Positions 19,701 to 31,463 of a stretch of DNA of 64,000 nt are shown one piece after another; the stretch's first letter is position 1, and every line of letters begins with the position of its first letter. Location of the stretch: contig JANTQA010000047.1 of the NCBI GenBank assembly GCA_027625915.1, forward strand, positions 3,162,001 to 3,226,000. Reading direction: 5' to 3'. The DNA is from Anaeramoeba flamelloides (Eukaryota; Metamonada; Anaeramoebidae). The position numbers and the translations under genes are program-made. The notes beneath the pieces are model-generated. The model saw nothing but the letters and a program-made list of their open reading frames with translations. It made no database searches and was not told where the DNA came from.

Positions 19701-22700
19701 TTTAAAGTTTTCAGTTCACCAGAGCATATATTATAATAAAAAAGTGCCAAGCAAACAAATTAATAGAGGGTTACCAATTACAGTCAATTTCTTTCAAAAA
19801 CTCTCGATTTGAAAAAGAAAAATTAGAAAATGAAAATGAATTGAAAATTTTTTACAGATTTAAATTCAAATACCAATAAATAATTTTTAAATAAATAATT
19901 GTTCCTTTTTATAACATTTAACGAAATGTAATGAAATTAAAAATACTCTAACTCTGGTTGACTATAATTAATAAATTTACAATATATTTAAATAAAAGTC
20001 ATTCATTTGAAATAATGAATAATTCTCTTCATTCAGTACCACTTTTAATACACAAACTACAAACGAAAGTTAAGGCACATTAAAATCCCAAATTTCCGCA
20101 AAAAATTTGAATTTGAGGAAAAAAAAATTTGTATTAAAAATAAAATTGATTAACTGCACTCATAACAAAGCAAATTTATCTATATGTGATAAAATGAGAA
20201 TTTAGCTTATCTTTAATATATATCCCTTGTATTGTGATTATCACCTCTTTATTACATCGTAATAAATCTACCTTGTTATTGAGGAAGCAAGCTCAGTTTT
20301 TTAAAAAAAACATCAAGAAAATTTCAATTCGATCAAAAAATTTCTTATCATTGTGAAAAAATAATGAAAACGAGAAAAAAAGTGAAATTTTTTTTTTAAT
20401 TATAGATATTAATAAAATCATATAAATCACAGAAATCACAGAAACCGAAAAAGAAAAATAAAGAAAAATCTATTAATAGAATGATCAAATTAACCTCAAA
20501 GAATAAATCATTATTTCATTATCAATCGAACCAAAGTATTAAAAAAACAATTCAGATATCTTCTTTATATTGAGATCCAAAATAAAGTATTTTTCTTGAT
20601 CTCAAAAATAGTGAAAAATTTTCAAGAAATTATTATTGATAGACTAATAAAAGAAAAATTTTGATTATAAAATTAGTTTGAAGGATATTTAAATTATCAT
20701 GATTTCTTTAATGAATTAATAAAAACTAATACAAACACCACAAAATATATTAAATTTTACAATAAAATTGAACTTTTATTAAAACAAATCACAATAATAA
20801 CAATAGAATAAAAAAATTCAAAGTGTAGCTTGGAATCCAATCATTGGATCAAATTTATCCCAAAGAACAGATTCAATTCTTATTGGAACCTTTGATGGGC
20901 TTATTTATGAAACATCTTTTAAAAAAAAAGAATTGTATGTTAATCAACTTTATGCGCTACCAGAAGAGAATAGAGGTGCCAAAAGAATAATTTCATCAAT
21001 CTATTTCCAATATTGGCCAAGGAGATCAGACAAAATTGTTGTAATTTTTATTACCCCCAGCCAATTAAGACAATTTTTTGGTGGGCCAACATTAGAGGCA
21101 TTATTTCAACAGAATATTAATAACCAGCAGGTTATTGAATTGCCTTCGTCATTACATTATTCCCAATTATCAATTTATGAAGAAAAAAGGGGAGAATCTT
21201 ATATTGCTTGGTTGAATCAAACACTGCTTTTTTCGGCAAAAATCGATATGAAAACATATCCTGAGCATTCACAACCCTCGGTTTGTTTATTTGTTTTTTT
21301 CAAGAATATAGATCTTTTTAAAAAATAATTTTAAATAATTACCTTCAATAAACAACAACTTTAAATAAATATTAACAATTGAGTGTAAAGTAAACACCAT
21401 TTCAAAAATTTGAACACACAGAAAATCAATAAGATTCGAAAAAATTATTAATTATTTACATTTTTGAAAAAATAATATTAAATTGTATAAAAGTTAATTG
21501 ATATTACTTTTTTTAAAAGTAATTTTTTTTTGGTTTCAAAAAAATAATTTCGATTGAAGAAATATTTTGGAAAAGTTCTTACTGTTATAAATCTAATAAG
21601 AAAATTCACAAAAAAAAAAAAAAAAAAATACAAACAAGAATACTAATATTTCGGATTTTGAAGTTACTATCAATATACGGAAACCTTATTATTCTATACA
21701 ATACTCATTAATATGCCAATCTATGAAGTAATTGTTTAAAAAATGAATCAATTTTTATTTTCTTGAAATATTTTAAAAAAAGAAGGAATTTGTGTTTATA
21801 AAGGGTAATCCTGATCACCAATTCTTTTTAGATTTATTATCCAATTTCCAATTGAAAAAGTATTATGTTTTATGATGAACCATGCTTTTAATTGAATCAT
21901 AAAAAAAGAAATATTATGAATAACAGTTGATAATAGAAGGTATCTTTTTGAAAAATTTTAATTTTGAAAATTAAAGTTTTTTTCAAAATGAATTTTTCGT
22001 AAGGATATATTTTTTTTTAAGGTCACACCAATTTTTTTAATTTGATTTTTTCTATTTTTTTGGAAATCTAATTTGAGAGAGAAATATAGCATTATTACAA
22101 TTATAAGCTACAATATTAATATGTCTTATTAGAAAATAAAATTGTTGTCTTCAAACAAAATAATTAATGAAAATTTTTTTGTACCCTTTCAAAAAAAAAA
22201 TTGAGTAACTATAAACAGATTCACAAATACACAAATACATACATACGTGCATATATAACAACTAAAATTAAAAAATTTTGACACACATAAAATAGTTTAA
22301 AGAATAACAATACTACAATTTTAGTCAATTTGGAAAATAATTTTGATTGTAACAAAATATTTTTATTTTTTGTCATTTTTAAATTTTATTTCTAATTTTT
22401 CAATGATGTAATATGTTTCAATTGTAAAAAATTTTCCAATAATTGATATTTGGTTAAAGTTGGTTTTTTTTTAAATTAAAAAAAAAAATATTATTAGTTG
22501 ATGGTATCTAATCATTTGATCGATCAATAATTGTTAATAGAATTTTCATCAAATTTACCAATATATTTTTTTGTTGTGCTATCTCTAAATTTTTTAAAAC
22601 TAAATTGACTCTAAAATACTTCTAATGACTTTTTCGATACACTAATATTTCTAGACACTCTTTGAATTAGAAGACACAAATTTAGTAACCTCAAAATTCT

Positions 22701-25678
22701 CTCTTTAACAGACTAAGTGTTTTTTTTTTTAAAAACCACAACCCTTAACAATAAATCCACATTCCAAAATTTTTGAACACATTATTTATTTATTTTGGAT
22801 TGATAATTATTTATTTTCCATTATTGTGTCGTATTGTAAATTCTAAATCATTATTAGCATTTCAATTAATTAAGGGTTCTAATTACGCATTTCTTCTCGA
22901 ATTCATTTTATAGATTTTTTTTTTTAAAAAAAGAAATTTTGGTGTGTTAACAATTTTGAATTGGAGTTTACATATATCCCCATTTACATATCTATCGATT
23001 CAATATCTAATTGATACATGGAATAATATTCTGTATATAATTTTAAATTAAATGAATAGGTGATCATTGAACAAAAACTTACTGAATATCCAGAAGATGA
23101 TGAAGAAGATTATAATGATTATGATGAAGAAGAAGAAAAAAAAAAAAAAGCCAACCCTCCTATTGCAATTGCCAATACAAAACATCATCATATATTATTA
23201 TATCCCACACGATTTGTTGCGAAAATGAAATTAGATAATCAAACAATTTTAGATGAAAGCTTTGAGGATCAATTTATTGGGTTATCGCATGATCATACAA
23301 AGAATATCATTTGGCTGTATTCTCCCAATTCAATTTATGAAGTACACATCTCTAATGAAAATCGAAATGTTTGGAAGGTTTTTTTGGATCGAAAAGATTA
23401 TCCTACAGCGCTTCAATATTCGCAAACACCGTCACAAAAGAATACAATTCGATCGCAACAGGCAGAAGATTATTTCAAAAAAAATAGGTTTGAGCCGAGT
23501 GCTAGGATCTATGCAAAGACGTCACTCTCATTTGAAAGAGTAGCTCTCAAATTTAGTAAAATTCATGACAAGACATATTTGAAAGTGTTTCTTCAAGAGA
23601 AACTAAATAATATTAGCTTACAAAACACACCACAATTAACAATGGTGGCAACATGGTTAGTTGAAATCTTGCTCCAATTAATGATCAAAAATCAGAATGA
23701 AAAACAAATGTATTTACAATTGAGAACAGAATTGCTAAGCTTACTTGGGAAATGCAAGGAAGACAAAATATTGGGTAATAAATTGATTTTTAATTTACTT
23801 TCAGCGCATGGAATCAGCGATGAGTTAGTTGAGCATAGTGAGCATGTTGGCGAATATGAATTAATTATCTCGCATTATATCCACCAGGAGGAATATTTTT
23901 CCGCCCTCGAGGCCATTAAGAAATCACAGGACAAGACAATGTTTATTCAGTTTATTCCAATCTTATTGATACATGCGCCATGCAAAACAGTTACCACATT
24001 GAAAACATTTGGAAAGAAAATTGATCCCAAGTTGATTTTACCAGCTTTAATGAGATATCAAATCAGCCATAATGAGGACAATTCACAAGAAAATCAAGCA
24101 ATAATTTATTTGGAATATTGTGTGATCACTTTAGGCAACCAAGATATTGTGATTCATCATTATTTATTATATTTGTATGCAAAGCATAACCAAGAAAAGC
24201 AATTATTGGAATTTTTAAATCCACAGCAATGGGTACCGTTCTATTCCAAAAGGTATGCGCTTAGAATGTGTACAAGGTTTAATCAAAAAAGGGCATGCGT
24301 AAATTTATATAGTAAAATGAAATTATATGAAGAAGCAGTAGACTTGGCACTAACCTTTGATCCACATTTTGCGAAAGTGATTGTTCAAGATTGTAACGAT
24401 GATGAAAAAAAAAAAGTGCTTTGGGTCAAAATTGCCAAGGCATTAATTGAACAGTTACCACCCGAAAGTAAAAAAAAAGAAAATAATAAAAAGAGAAGCA
24501 AAAGAACAAAAAAAAAAAAAAGAAATAATAATAATAATAATAATAATCATCTCTCTTCAGATGAATCAGAAGATTCAGAGGAGGAAATTTTTAGAAATAA
24601 ATTAAAAAAAAAAAACAGCAGAAGAAATAACAAACGATTCAATAGAAGGAAAAACAAAAATAAAAAGCGATTTAATAAAAAGCGAAATGCAAAATATGAT
24701 AATGATTCATACAATGATGAAGATTCGTATGATTCGTATGATTCATATGACGAAAAACATTCTAGCTCGAATTCGCAAATGGATTTAACCACAAGAAGAG
24801 GAGTGCTTAATTTTTTAATGGAATCTGATGTGTTTGATATTGAAACCATTCTGCCACTATTCCCATCATTTCAATTAATTGACGACTTTAAAAAGGAAGT
24901 AGTTGAAACTTTAAAAAAGTATAATCGACAGATAACTAAATTAAGAACAGAAATGGAAACAGCGACAGACAATTCGGAGAAGATTAAAAAAAATATCACA
25001 AATTTCCAGGGCACCTATCGGGTCATCGGTGAGGATCAAAAATGCGAGATATGTGAAAAGAAAATTTTCCATTCAGACTTTGTTCTATTTGCCTGCCAGC
25101 ACACCTTCCATAAAAAATGTCTCGAGCAAACAATGATCAATAATTTTTTATCAAAAAAGGAATTAGATCGTCTCAAAAGATATCAAAATAGTATTAAGGA
25201 AGCTGAAACAAAGATACAAAGGAAATTAAAATTACAACAAAGGAAATTACTATTAAATAAAAATGAAAATAAATTGAAAAAAATCACTTCAAATATTATC
25301 GAGAAAAAAAGAAACTCGCAGCTTAATACCAAAAGTAGTCGATTAGGGAAAAGTGCTCCTAAAAATAAACATGATCTATTAGATTCCAACAATGATTTTG
25401 AACAATCAAATTTGGCCACAAGTTTAAAATTAAAGAATTCGCTAATGAAAAGCAAAAAAAATAAAAATATTAATATTAATAATGAAAAATCAAATACTAA
25501 ACATCTTTTGCAACATACAATCCAAAAATATAAATCAGAAGTTAAAAAAATTTTATATGGTAATTGTGTCATCTGTGGTGAAATTTTAATCAAATCGGTG
25601 GATAAGCCGTTTATCAATTTGAAAGATGATAAAGAACAATTTGAAATGTCGACTTGGAAAATTAAAAAAAATAAATAA
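16766..25678 (+). CDS. VPS18: VPS18, RING-finger core subunit of HOPS/CORVET
   Basis: Five exons: 16766-17048, 17188-17339, about 17434-17518, 20807-21280 and 23060-25678, coding for about 1200 residues. Exons 1-4 give the N-terminal beta-propeller; family landmarks are KMFLDPSGNHLIIGCKNGEN, then FKGLL, then SVAWNPIIG and ILIGTFDGLIYE. Exon 5 gives the propeller end and alpha-solenoid (IALKF-like VALKFSKIHD, YEEAVDLAL), then LFPSFQLIDDFKK and a coiled coil. A C-terminal RING-H2 follows (CEICEKK, FACQHTFHKKC, CVICGE), ending in DKPFINLKDD. VPS18 bridges the HOPS and CORVET tethers in fusion at late endosomes and lysosomes. Inserts: an acidic patch at the start of exon 5, a K/N-rich tract around 24470-24700, and a long basic insert inside the RING between the third and fourth metal pairs. 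Junctions 1-2, 3-4 and 4-5 close in phase; 2-3 does not. Human VPS18 has 973 residues. Confidence 0.93.
18180..19275 (-). repeat. Dispersed repeat G, copy 2, inside VPS18 intron 3
   Basis: This is the reverse-complement partner of 138-1230. A minus-strand open frame at 18864-19049 lies inside. Its translation is partly mirrored in copy 1, which hints that the ancestral element was coding, but no family is recognisable. Confidence 0.7.
20034..20150 (+). repeat. Diverged relative of the TA-flanked MITE at 45.7 kb
   Basis: It begins with cagt and keeps acacaaact, aacgaaa, ttaaggcaca and caaatt in the order seen at the left end of 45707-45904. The right half is poorly preserved. It lies in VPS18 intron 3. 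Confidence 0.4.
22262..22590 (+). repeat. Family F element, copy 2, in VPS18 intron 4
   Basis: This matches the left two thirds of 15876-16390: a diverged end aaattttgacacaca, then gtttaaagaataacaatac, aatttggaaa, ttttgatt, atcatttgatcgatcaa and a tail tttttgtt. The right terminal repeat is not evident. Another end-like sequence, ttccaaaatttttgaacaca, occurs near 22762-22783. Confidence 0.65.
22590..22760 (+). repeat. Dispersed repeat E, copy 2
   Basis: This is the partner of 2310-2480. It abuts family F copy 2, whereas copy 1 has no F neighbour, so the two are probably separate insertions. Confidence 0.65.
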
Positions 25679-26947
25679 CCTTACTGATTTTTGAAATTGA
25701 ATCTATTATTTAAATAGAATTCATAATAATCACTATTTTTTTTGGATAATCATTTTCACTTTTCTTCTAAATTCGCTTTTTTTTTTTTTTTTTTTTTTTA
25801 ATTTTTAATTGTTTTTCAAAAGTCCCTTTCTTTATAAAATGACTTCTTAAAATTTCTCTACTTACTTTTTAAATAAATTTATTTTTTTTAATGATTTTTT
25901 GGTTCTTTTTTTATTTGCAAGTCTTTTGAATCAATTTTATTAATAAAATAAATTAGATCGAATGAAAATGTGTATTTGAATATTTGTTGATATTACAATT
26001 AATTGATATGATCAATAGATCAGAATTTTCATTTTAAATTGTAATTACTCTAACATAATTGTCTGAAGAAAATCGGTATTATGTGACAAGATATCCAAAA
26101 ATTATATATTGTCTCTAATTGTTTTTCTTTTCATTTTTTTTTTTTTTTTTTATATTTAGTAGATTTGTTTCGATTAAATAAAAGTCCAAAATTAAAATAG
26201 GTCGGTATTTGGTGTAAACCGTTTAGATGCTAAATAATTCTACTGTCTTTAAAAAATTAATAAGACCTTTAATATAAGCTGATCTGTTCAATTAAACACT
26301 ATCCATTTGTTTTTGTTGAAAATACAAAAATGTATGAAAATAATATACATTTCATCAGATATTTAAAGTTTATATCATTAGTAATTTTTTTTCTGTATTT
26401 CAGTTTTTGAAGGCGAGTACAACATTTTTAAAACTATTAGATATCATTTATCCAAAAAAATATCCCAAAATTGAATTAAACTAGATTTTATTGTAAAAAG
26501 TTTCTACAATTTCATATTAAAAAACAGCTTTTTTTCTCCACATGATACTTTTAAAAAAGGTGGTACTCCTTACAACAATAAAGAAAATAACACCCTATTT
26601 GAAAAATTCGGAAATTTTGTTTTAGTTACGATAAACTTTCTTATTAAGGAGGTTAGGTTATTAAAGTTTGATTTTTGCTAATTCACCATTTTCAATTTTT
26701 TCTTTAATACGAACCACAAGACAACATTTATCCAATCAGTTTATCATTTATCTCAATTGTCAGTATTTTTGAACTAGGAACTCCGAAAATTCAAAGTTTT
26801 TCTCAAAAACCAATAATGAACCTATTTGATACCTTATGCTTTGTTGGGTCGGTTTTTATTTTTTTTATTTTTTTACAATTTTTTTTAGACTTTTTTCTCG
26901 CTTTGTTTTATCCTTTTCGAGCTCGACAGATTTTCTACAACAAAAAA
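25679..26947. other. Intergenic region between VPS18 and the bZIP gene
   Basis: 1.3 kb of AT-rich DNA with poly-T runs (for example near 25779 and 26137) between two genes on the same strand. I see no further gene or clear repeat. An in-frame extension of the bZIP frame starts at 26816 and is discussed with that gene. Confidence 0.7.
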
Positions 26948-28234
26948 ATGGACTTTTTGTCTGACAATTTATTTTTAGATCCATACTTTTGTGACACGCA
27001 CCAGACTCAAACAAAAAATAGTTGTGTTCCAAACGATCGATTTGCTCTCAAAGAAGTATCTGAGAAACTTTTTAACGAATCTCCAAAATTGTACGATCTC
27101 CCAAGTTCAGACCCGAACTCTGATGCAAATTCCAATTTACTGTTTAATGATGAGCAACGAATGAATAAGAAAAATTGCAATGAAAACAAAAAAAATAAGA
27201 ACCAAAATAACAAATCAAATAACGAACAAAAGATGAATTCAATGCTCTCGCCACTTGGAGATCTCGGAACTGGATTTGATCTGGAGTATCCTGATTTAAG
27301 CCTTTTAGGCGATGTAAGTAATGAAGACGAGATCGAAATCCAATTAGCAAAGCTTCTTGGCATTGATGAAAACCAGTTCAAAAAAGATAAAACCAAAAAT
27401 GTCACAACAATAAATCGAGAAAATACAAACCCCAATTTAACGAAAGCAAAGGAATTAGTCATTCCAAAAATTCAAAAAAAAAAGAGAAACAGCAACAAAA
27501 AAACAAAAAAAAAAAAAATTTTAATTTTCAAGACAAAAAACAAAAAAATTGAAAATTCTCAAACTTGGAACAAAACGGATAACCAAGAAATGAATGACAA
27601 AAATAGTTTTCAAAAAAGATATAATTTAAGAAATATGAAACAACCAAAAGATAGCTTTAATTTGATTTGGATGATTAATGAAGAAGATGCAATTCATCAA
27701 GAGAAACTCAAAAAAAAACAAATAAAAATGAACAATTTTAATCTCCAAGAAAAGTCAAATGGATTGGAAATTAAAAAAAAAAAGATCCAAAAAGATGACA
27801 AAACTCCCAATCCTAGCCACAGAAAGCGTACTTTTACAAGATCCAATTCCAAAAAAACAAACTATTTAAAAAAGAAACAACAACAAGAACAAGAACAACA
27901 ACAAGCGCAAGTTCAAGAAGAGCAACAACAAAAAAAAAAAAGAACAAACAAAGCTTCATTAACAATCGAAAAAAAGCGATCAGAGCTTGCAAAAATTACA
28001 GACGTAAAACAGGTAAGGAAATTACCAGAAAAGGAAAAACGTTTACGTAGATTAGAAAAAAATCGTGAGGCTGCAAGAAAGATACGTGAAAAGAAGCGGT
28101 TAGAATTGGAAAATCTTAAACAAAGAATTGTACAATTAGAAAAAGAAAACAGCCAATTCCAAGAACAACTAAAATTAAAAGATAAAGAAATCTTTAGGCT
28201 CCAAAATTTATGTAAAAAAAATAACATTTTTTAA
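26948..28234 (+). CDS. bZIP transcription factor
   Basis: The protein has 428 residues from the Met in MDFLSDNLFLDPYF. The last 70 residues are a basic-leucine zipper. The basic region is EKNREAARKIREKKR, with the N-x7-R spacing, AA and R-x-x-KR of DNA-contacting bZIP helices. It is followed by heptad hydrophobics (LENLKQRIVQLEKENSQF, then QEQLKLKDKEIFRLQNL). Upstream are an acidic stretch near residues 115-135 (YPDLSLLGDVSNEDE), which could be an activation region, and long Lys/Asn and Gln-rich low-complexity tracts. The protein should bind DNA as a dimer in the nucleus; its targets cannot be told. An in-frame Met at 26816 would add 44 residues with a strongly hydrophobic segment. I prefer 26948 because of its A-rich context (caaaaaaatgg) and because the extra part is T-rich leader. 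No intron is seen. Confidence 0.88.
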   Translation: MDFLSDNLFLDPYFCDTHQTQTKNSCVPNDRFALKEVSEKLFNESPKLYDLPSSDPNSDANSNLLFNDEQRMNKKNCNENKKNKNQNNKSNNEQKMNSMLSPLGDLGTGFDLEYPDLSLLGDVSNEDEIEIQLAKLLGIDENQFKKDKTKNVTTINRENTNPNLTKAKELVIPKIQKKKRNSNKKTKKKKILIFKTKNKKIENSQTWNKTDNQEMNDKNSFQKRYNLRNMKQPKDSFNLIWMINEEDAIHQEKLKKKQIKMNNFNLQEKSNGLEIKKKKIQKDDKTPNPSHRKRTFTRSNSKKTNYLKKKQQQEQEQQQAQVQEEQQQKKKRTNKASLTIEKKRSELAKITDVKQVRKLPEKEKRLRRLEKNREAARKIREKKRLELENLKQRIVQLEKENSQFQEQLKLKDKEIFRLQNLCKKNNIF

Positions 28235-29029
28235 AAGAAAGTTTTAATATGTAGATATATGTACCAACAAACAAAAAATTATTAAGAATGAATTTTTTGT
28301 CTATAATTTGGTTTTCGTAATTCATTATTGAACTGGGAAGATTTAAGAATAAAATTTATTTTAAATAAGCAAGAAAGAAATTAAAACATTAAAGTAAAAA
28401 AGATAAGAACAAAAAAAAAATAATCGATTAATGGATTTTCAAAGATTTGTATGAGAGATTCTTTTAAACAATCAAGATGGAATGGTTTATTGCATTTATT
28501 ACAATTATGAAATGTTAAAGATTTTTTATTTAGATAAAATTGTCCAAAATAACAATTCTTTTTTAGATCTTTTATTTTAAAAAATTTCTGGATTTTTAAT
28601 TTTTTTTTTCCGTAGAAATATTTACTAATTTGTGTATTAATTTAAAAGAAAATTCAACTGAATTTAACTTTTTTGAAGAAATTTTGTTCTGAATAATTCT
28701 TGAATTTTGTAAAAGATCTTTGAATAACCAACACAATTAACATCTTTTCCAAGAGTGATGCTTCTGACTGAAATGATAATAATTGTTTAGTTATTCAAAT
28801 ATATCCACAAATTGCATATTTCAAAGTATAACGGACACATTTTTTTAGTATTATTTTATATTTACGCTTCAAATTAACTTCTTCATATATATTTTTTTAC
28901 AAGTATGAAATGAGTGGGTATATCATCAAAAACATTTTTTCAAATATTAGCATATATTAGAGGGTTTGACGATATCTTTTTCGATTCACGATAGAGTTTA
29001 AAAAATAGTAATAAAGTTAAAAAAATCGT

Positions 29030-29135
29030 GATATTCAATAAAATCTTGATATTAATCATAAAATATTGATAATTGTCTAAATATCGTTATATTTTTAACA
29101 AATCGTGATATTCTATAAAATCTTGATAATTGTCA
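29030..29135 (+). repeat. Two-copy tandem repeat, about 67-base period
   Basis: The block aaatcgtgatattc plus ataaaatcttgat occurs at about 29033 and again at about 29100 with one or two differences. Related shorter fragments (gatattaatcataaaatattgat) lie between. Confidence 0.7.
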
Positions 29136-29164
29136 AAATTCCACAATAAAAAAAATTAAATATG

Positions 29165-29735
29165 ATCTTAACTCCAATTCAAACTTTTTAAAACACCAAA
29201 ATACAATTTTTAAAAAAAAAAAATCTTATTTTTTTCGATTCAAGAAGGAATACCAAATTAGAACCTTTCGTTAATTGAAATGTTAACAATTGTTTATAAA
29301 TTACAATACTTGCAAAACAATAAATAAATAATTATCAATACTAATAAGTTATCAGAGTATGTAGAAAATTCTGGAGAGAGAAATACAAAAAAATGTATTG
29401 GTTAATTTTTTTAAAAATTTTATTTTGAATATTGATCGATAAAATGGTTAGATACCGTCAACTAATTTTATTGTAGTTCTTCTATTTTGAAAAACTCAGC
29501 TTTAACGAAATATCAATTGTTAAAAAAATATGGAATGAATGAAATTAGTTACCTAATTCACAAAATGAAATGAAAACAAAAAATGAAATGATGAAAAAAA
29601 TGATTTATATATTTTTGAAAAATCAAAATTATATTCAATTTGAATGAAATTGTTTTATTGTGATTGTATGGATTGTTTTAAGTTTGTGGAAAATTTTGAA
29701 TTTAAATTTATAAAAGTTGTTGATTTTTAAGTTAA
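29165..29735 (+). repeat. Dispersed repeat D, copy 1
   Basis: This aligns in the same orientation with 46175-46745 over its full length. Shared blocks include ccaaattagaacctttc, attgtttataaattacaat, gataccattcaactaatttt or a close variant, and ttgaatgaaattgt. It is the clearest long dispersed pair in the window. Confidence 0.85.
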
Positions 29736-31463
29736 TTAAATACGATTTTAAGATTCAAAAAATTTTAGTTTGATCAAAAAAGGTATATTCAAAAAAAAAG
29801 TTATTATTTTCAAAAAAAAAAAATAATAATAATAAAATAAATGATCAAATCAAAGAGTTTCATTCTTTTTTGTTTTGATTTGGTTAACAGATTGATCGTT
29901 CCTTTCGATCACCAAAATTGATATTAAAAGGTAAATCTTAGTTTAAAAATGTATCATGGTTTTATTATAAAATTACTGTGAATAAAAAATGTACAGCCAG
30001 CATTTCACGTGTTCTTTAAAGAATGTGTTCTTGGGTGGAAAAATTTTCAATATTCTCAGAAAGCTAAAAGGGGTTGGATAACTTTTCATAAGCTTTCACA
30101 ACAACCGAGCCACATTATCACCAATTATTAAGATTTTTTCTACATTTTTTTTCTACTTATTATTCTTCATCTAATATCTTGTAATTGTAGAGAAAAGACA
30201 ACTAAAGATTAGAGTGTTTTTTTTTTCTATCGATTATCAATAAAAAAGGAAAATTCATCTTCTATTTGATTATTTAACTTTTGGAGAAAATAACCTTATT
30301 TTTAAAAAAACACCCTTTATAAATTCAAGTGTGTTTTTTACATGGAACATTATTTGTTTGTAAATAATACTCATTCAAAATTTAACTATTTGTTCAAAAA
30401 AAAATAATTAAATTAAACTAACACATTTATATTTTTTAAAAAAAAAACTCAGACCTTTATAAAAGTTTCTATACCTCATCTCTTTCGAATACTTGAAGGT
30501 ACTTTACTGCCCTTTCAAACACTTTCTCACCGTTCCTAAATGGGGAAGGTATTATAAGTATCACTGCTTTGTAAAAATCATTGGGTATTTTTTGAAAATT
30601 ATTTTATAAGAAATATTTTTCAATTTTGGTGATTTTGCAGATTCACTATTTTGATTATCTCCCCTCTTTAATTATTAACCATAATTAAAATTTGATTAAA
30701 CTTTAATTTTTTCAAATTATCACAAATTTATTACGAATATTATGATAATCAATATATCTTTAAACACATTAATAAATAAATAATTCTCTTTCTCAGTTCT
30801 TTTTTTTTTTTTCCTTTAAAAAGTTATTAAATATCTATTTAAAAGTGCGATCCTTCATAATTTCAAAAAGAGTTGATAAAAATAATCAAATTACAATTCA
30901 CACTGTTTTTAAATCAGTATAATTCCAAAAAATAAATAAGAATTGATACATTGAATTTACTTTTTAAGATTTTTTTAAAATTTTTTTCTATTTAAAAAAT
31001 TATTGTTTTTGAAGTAATTTGAAAACGAAATGAATGAATTCTATTTGATTGAAAATCATCATACATTATTATTTGAAGATTCAAATTGAAGCACCAAATG
31101 AAAAATAAAAACAAAAAACAATAAAGAAAGTTGAAAATCAAAAATGGATTCTATAAAAAAAAAAACAAACAATCAAGTAAAAGGGAATTTATTTTTATTT
31201 TTTCATAAAGAACTTTTGATAAAAAAAAAAAAAAAAAAAAAAAGATTTAAAGAACATTTTTTTAAAAAGTATCATTGTTCATTGAATATCTATTATAATT
31301 TAAATTTTATATTTTATTCATTTTGATCAATAAAAAAATATAAAAAAAATAAAAAAATTATTAAAAGAAGAAAAACAAATTAAAATATAATAACTAAAAA
31401 TAATAATCAAACAATAAATAAATAAGAAAAAAAAAATTGTAGTTGTGGGTGATTACAAAGTGA

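Larger units (their letters stand above)
17519..20806 (+). other. VPS18 intron 3 (about 3.3 kb)
   Basis: The donor is GTATGT at 17519 and the acceptor is AG at 20805-20806; both flanking exons are in phase 0. The join puts FKGLL ahead of SVAWNP, as in VPS18 orthologues. The interior contains repeat G copy 2 and a relic related to the 45.7 kb MITE (near 20034). No gene is visible within it. An acceptor a few bases further downstream is possible. Confidence 0.75.
21281..23059 (+). other. VPS18 intron 4 (about 1.8 kb)
   Basis: The donor is GTTTGT at 21281 and the acceptor is AG at 23058-23059, phase 0 on both sides. This joins YPEHSQPS to VIIEQKLTEYPE. The intron carries repeat F copy 2 directly followed by repeat E copy 2. 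Near 22928-22955 is a short match to the reverse complement of the left end of repeat D. Confidence 0.75.
28235..31463. other. Intergenic region between convergent bZIP and CBP80 genes
   Basis: 3.2 kb of 3'-to-3' spacer. It contains repeat D copy 1 and a 67-base-period tandem repeat near 29030-29135. The plus open frame at 31144-31326 is poly-lysine from poly-A and is not supported. A slightly more GC-rich patch lies near 30470-30560, with no recognisable content. Confidence 0.7.

Noticed and set aside
19778-19970. Possible MITE with cagtcaa-like ends
   Set aside because: The two ends pair over only about ten bases with mismatches, within chance for such AT-rich sequence.
31144-31326. 60-codon plus-strand frame downstream of CBP80
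   Set aside because: The translation is mostly poly-lysine and Phe/Tyr from AT-rich DNA.
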